This document shows, one piece after another, positions 61,477-64,000 of a DNA stretch of 64,000 nt. The stretch is taken from assembly GCF_000763945.1 (NCBI RefSeq), contig NZ_JQFJ01000001.1:130346-194345 (forward strand). Direction: 5' to 3'. The notes below the pieces were generated by a model. That model saw only the letters and a list, made by a program, of their open reading frames with translations, did no database searches and had not been told where the DNA came from. The stretch is from Sphingopyxis sp. MWB1 (GTDB taxonomy: Bacteria; Pseudomonadota; Alphaproteobacteria; Sphingomonadales; Sphingomonadaceae). The position numbers and the translations under genes are program-made. Each line of letters begins with the position of its first letter. The first letter of the stretch is position 1.

Positions 61477-63825
61477 ATGACCTGCCCGAGTGATGGATCG
61501 AACTTGGCTGACACTGTGAAGGGACTTGTTCGGTCCCTGGAAAACTATCCGGGCATGGGCGGTTTCATAGGCAAAGGCCTTTCGGCCAATATGGACGGCA
61601 CGCCGTTCCGGCCTGGAATGGGGGACTTTGCGAGCGCTGTAGGAATAAGCAGCCTACCGCATGCCGCTGTGGGTCAGGCATATGTGAATGCTGGCAGAAA
61701 AGTCGCTGGTACTGCCATTGCGCAATACCCGCAGGTCGCTAGCATTCAGAGCGCAGCCGAGAATGCTAGGCAACAAGCCCGAGATTATCGGGACAACGTT
61801 GATCGCAACCCAAATGGTGGGCCTGGACAGTGCGACGATCCGAACGATCCGAACGATCCGAATGATCCGAACGATCCGAATGATCCGAACAACCCAAATC
61901 CAAACCCCAACGATCCCAATCGGCCGCCACTTCCGGGAGATCCGCGATATCCCGGCTCCACGCCGCCTTGGGCCCCAAATCCTGGTCGCCCGGCAGGTGG
62001 CCCCCCTGGATCCCGCCCCCCTATTCCGATCGATCCGATTGTCATCGACCTCGACGGCAACGGTGTTGAGCTGACTTCCGCGTCCGAGTCGGAAGCCTTT
62101 TTCGATTTCGAAGGAGATGGATATCGCGAGAGGACGGGATGGGTCCGTGGAAACGACGGTCTCCTCGTCTTCGACCGCAACAGCAATGGCATCATCGATG
62201 ACGGCAGCGAGCTATTCGGTGGCCAGAACGTCGATGGCTTCGATGCACTAGGCCTTCTCGACACTAACGGTGATGGACGGATTGACGCGGCCGACGCCGA
62301 GTTCGCTTCGCTGAAGGTCTGGCGGGATTTGAACGGTGATGGACTGACCGACGCCGATGAGCTTGTAACTTTGCAGGAGGTCGGAATCACATCGTTGGAT
62401 CTTAACACTGTTGCGGTCGGTCAGACGAGAGCTGGAAACTATGTCGCTAGATCAGGCGCTGTTAATTTCGCGGACGGGCACTCGACAACTGCGGAGAGCG
62501 TATATTTTTCAGTGAACGCCCAGCAGACGGTCTACGTTCCGCCCGAAGGCTTTGAGTATGTAGAAACTGCACTCTGGCTTCCCAATCTTAGAGGCTATGG
62601 CACCGTCAAGGATCTCGCAGTTGCAACATCCCTCGACAGCGCTCTTCGCGCCGATCTTGAAGCGTTGGTCCGTTCAAGCGACAACCTGTCCGCAGGGGCG
62701 CTACGGTCGCAGTTTACGGACTTGGTACAGCAATGGGTCAATCCCACCGGTTACGCTCCAGGCAGCCGGGGCAGCATCGTCGATTATGATAAACTTGCTA
62801 TTCTGGAGGCATTTTGGGGCGAACCCTTCTGGGAGCAGGTCGTCACGTCCGGCGGAGCGCAAATCATCGACAGGCTTTTTGATGATTTGATCGATGGGAT
62901 GTTCAGCCGTTTTGTTGTTCAAGCCAGCACCTCTTATTTCGCGCTGGAAATGATCGCCGGGAACGAACCCAACTTCTTCGAGCACTCGCTATCGGCTTTC
63001 GCGGTGTTTAGCTATGATCATGAAACCGATACGCTAGACGGACGCCTTGATCTCTTCCTAGGTCTGGCCACCGTTCTTCTTGATGGGAGCGAAAGCGAGC
63101 AACATGCTGCTCTAGAACGGCTAATTGACTTTAGTCCTTATCTCAGCAAAGCTCTGTTTGACGGACAGGCCGATTATTTTCAGCGCTACCTCGCTGGTAT
63201 GATCAATGACGAGACGAACGCCAGCAGCCTGTCGTCAGGTGACATCTACTCGCTCATCATGCGCGACGCCATTTTTGGCGATCAAGGCGACAACGTAATC
63301 AGCGCAGCTACAAGCAATAAAGGGAATGCGCTCTTCGGTTATGAGGGTCATGATATCCTTCAGGGACGTAGCGGAGCAGATATCCTCGTGGGCGGAACTG
63401 GCGACGACATCCTTTCGGGTAACGGCGGCGATGACATATACGTGTATGATCTTGGCGACGGCAACGATACAATCCAAGATTACAACGGCAACGGAGGTTG
63501 GGGTGGAGACGACGCCATTCATCTTGGAGATGGCATCCTGCCAAGCGAAGTGATTGTTTCTCAGGCGAACGGCGGCCGTGATCTGGTGCTAACCTTCATC
63601 GACGGCGGTTCGATCACGATCAAGGAAACGATGGTCAACGGCGACAACCGCGTGGAACGGGTCGTTTTTGCCGACGGTACGACTTGGAATCATGCCGAGT
63701 TGGTCAGCCGATCCGTCGCTGCGAACAGCGGCAACGACGTGCTGTACGGCAGCTACGACAGCGAGACGATCGCTGGGGGTGCGGGCAACGACACGATCTA
63801 TGGTCGTTCTCTTATACACATCTGA
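61477..63825 (+). CDS. RTX calcium-binding protein, probable T1SS substrate, 3' end lost
   Basis: From ATG 61477 (GGGAG upstream). Order: N-terminal region of ~115 residues without a signal peptide; a Pro/Asn/Asp low-complexity linker with six NDP units (coded at 61837-61890); EF-hand-like calcium motifs VIDLDGNGVEL, DRNSNGIIDDGSE, LDTNGDGRIDAAD and DLNGDGLTDADE; a ~280-residue helical middle; then RTX nonapeptides from about residue 615 (GYEGHDILQGRSGADILVGG, GNGGDDIYVY, GGAGNDTIYG). Apparent length 782 aa, but the last six residues (RSLIHI) and stop at 63823-63825 come from sequencing adapter; the native gene continues past 63804. The C-terminal secretion signal is therefore unknown. Confidence 0.9.
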   Translation: MTCPSDGSNLADTVKGLVRSLENYPGMGGFIGKGLSANMDGTPFRPGMGDFASAVGISSLPHAAVGQAYVNAGRKVAGTAIAQYPQVASIQSAAENARQQARDYRDNVDRNPNGGPGQCDDPNDPNDPNDPNDPNDPNNPNPNPNDPNRPPLPGDPRYPGSTPPWAPNPGRPAGGPPGSRPPIPIDPIVIDLDGNGVELTSASESEAFFDFEGDGYRERTGWVRGNDGLLVFDRNSNGIIDDGSELFGGQNVDGFDALGLLDTNGDGRIDAADAEFASLKVWRDLNGDGLTDADELVTLQEVGITSLDLNTVAVGQTRAGNYVARSGAVNFADGHSTTAESVYFSVNAQQTVYVPPEGFEYVETALWLPNLRGYGTVKDLAVATSLDSALRADLEALVRSSDNLSAGALRSQFTDLVQQWVNPTGYAPGSRGSIVDYDKLAILEAFWGEPFWEQVVTSGGAQIIDRLFDDLIDGMFSRFVVQASTSYFALEMIAGNEPNFFEHSLSAFAVFSYDHETDTLDGRLDLFLGLATVLLDGSESEQHAALERLIDFSPYLSKALFDGQADYFQRYLAGMINDETNASSLSSGDIYSLIMRDAIFGDQGDNVISAATSNKGNALFGYEGHDILQGRSGADILVGGTGDDILSGNGGDDIYVYDLGDGNDTIQDYNGNGGWGGDDAIHLGDGILPSEVIVSQANGGRDLVLTFIDGGSITIKETMVNGDNRVERVVFADGTTWNHAELVSRSVAANSGNDVLYGSYDSETIAGGAGNDTIYGRSLIHI
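61837..61890 (+). repeat. Six tandem 9-bp units coding Asp-Pro-Asn
   Basis: GATCCGAAC or GATCCGAAT is repeated six times without interruption inside the RTX gene, giving a DPN repeat linker. Units differ only at the third position of the last codon, so the array is young and could vary in copy number between strains. Confidence 0.9.
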
Positions 63826-64000
63826 CGCGGCCGCCGAAGGCTTAGGGGGCGATCTGGGGGGTGAGCGCACGAAAAGAAAAGCGATGACGGGGCTATTACG
63901 GACGCTATCATCACGGGGGAAAGCGGCAATGGCGACGCGGGAGACAAACGAGCCAATAATGCTTGTTGGGCACGCCCCGCCAGCCGCGCGACGTGTTCCG
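63805..64000. other. Sequencing adapter read-through at contig end (not genomic)
   Basis: 63808-63823 reads TCTCTTATACACATCT, the last 16 bases of the Tn5/Nextera mosaic end, followed by GACGC and a near match to the rest of the Nextera read-1 adapter up to 63837. 63838-63845 is AGGCTTAG, the reverse complement of an i5 index (CTAAGCCT). 63846-63874 matches the Illumina P5 tail at about 16 of 29 positions, errors mostly T read as G. After that the sequence is low-complexity, as from failing base calls. Nothing in this stretch should be annotated. Confidence 0.93.

Noticed and set aside
61837..61890. CRISPR-like short repeat array
   Set aside because: Units are 9 bp with no spacers, in frame inside the RTX gene and coding a DPN linker.
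63808..63828. Tn5 mosaic end as sign of a genomic transposon
   Set aside because: It is followed at once by an i5 index and P5-like sequence, so it is library adapter, not a mobile element.

Overview
The window is GC-rich alphaproteobacterial chromosome, most likely a sphingomonad such as Sphingopyxis. The evidence is a CckA/ChpT phosphorelay, an alphaproteobacterial GTTC-N7-GTTC SOS box before recA, a GTA-type holin/endolysin pair, two DUF885 peptidases and a closely packed gene order. The genus is inference. The window looks like the 3' end of a draft contig. It enters inside an S9 peptidase gene, and its last ~196 bases are Illumina Nextera adapter read-through (mosaic end, an i5 index and degraded P5), not genome.

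Layout. 1-15.3 kb is a catabolic region: S9 peptidase, DUF885, DUF3830, BASS transporter and a PuuB-like FAD oxidoreductase on +; a MarR gene divergent from a second DUF885 peptidase; a minus-strand unit of MarR, cyclase-family hydrolase, iorA and iorB; then an M24 peptidase. Together these could take up peptides, release aromatic amino acids, deaminate them and decarboxylate the 2-oxoacids to aryl-acetyl-CoA (inference). 15.3-19.4 kb holds mtgA, a membrane protein with a histone-H1-like Lys/Ala tail, rpoH and rluD. 19.4-25.8 kb holds chpT and a chemotaxis operon cheA-cheW-cheY-cheB-cheR with a CtrA-like site at its promoter. 25.9-30 kb holds an AmiD-like amidase, rnpB, a 51-aa membrane protein, greB and slt. 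30-41.7 kb holds dapA, smpB, a DUF2062 gene, an M13 peptidase, cckA, a single-domain receiver, recA, alaS and a lipoprotein.

41.9-43 kb carries a minus-strand endolysin/holin pair of gene-transfer-agent type. Then come a quinone oxidoreductase, an SDR, a TauE/SafE exporter and a compact arsenic operon (arsI-arsR-acr3-arsC) behind a strong inverted-repeat operator. tRNA-Pro(GGG) precedes yajC-secD-secF. A GT4 glycosyltransferase, a divergent XRE/DUF6456 pair, an Uup-type ABC-F ATPase and a SIMPL protein follow.

From about 56.8 kb base composition and codon use change. This stretch carries a type I secretion ABC transporter with a degenerate C39 domain, a HlyD adaptor, a small lipoprotein gene and an RTX calcium-binding protein behind a very AT-rich leader. 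It reads as a horizontally acquired RTX secretion locus, cut off by the contig end. I saw no CRISPR array, insertion sequence, rRNA or complete prophage.
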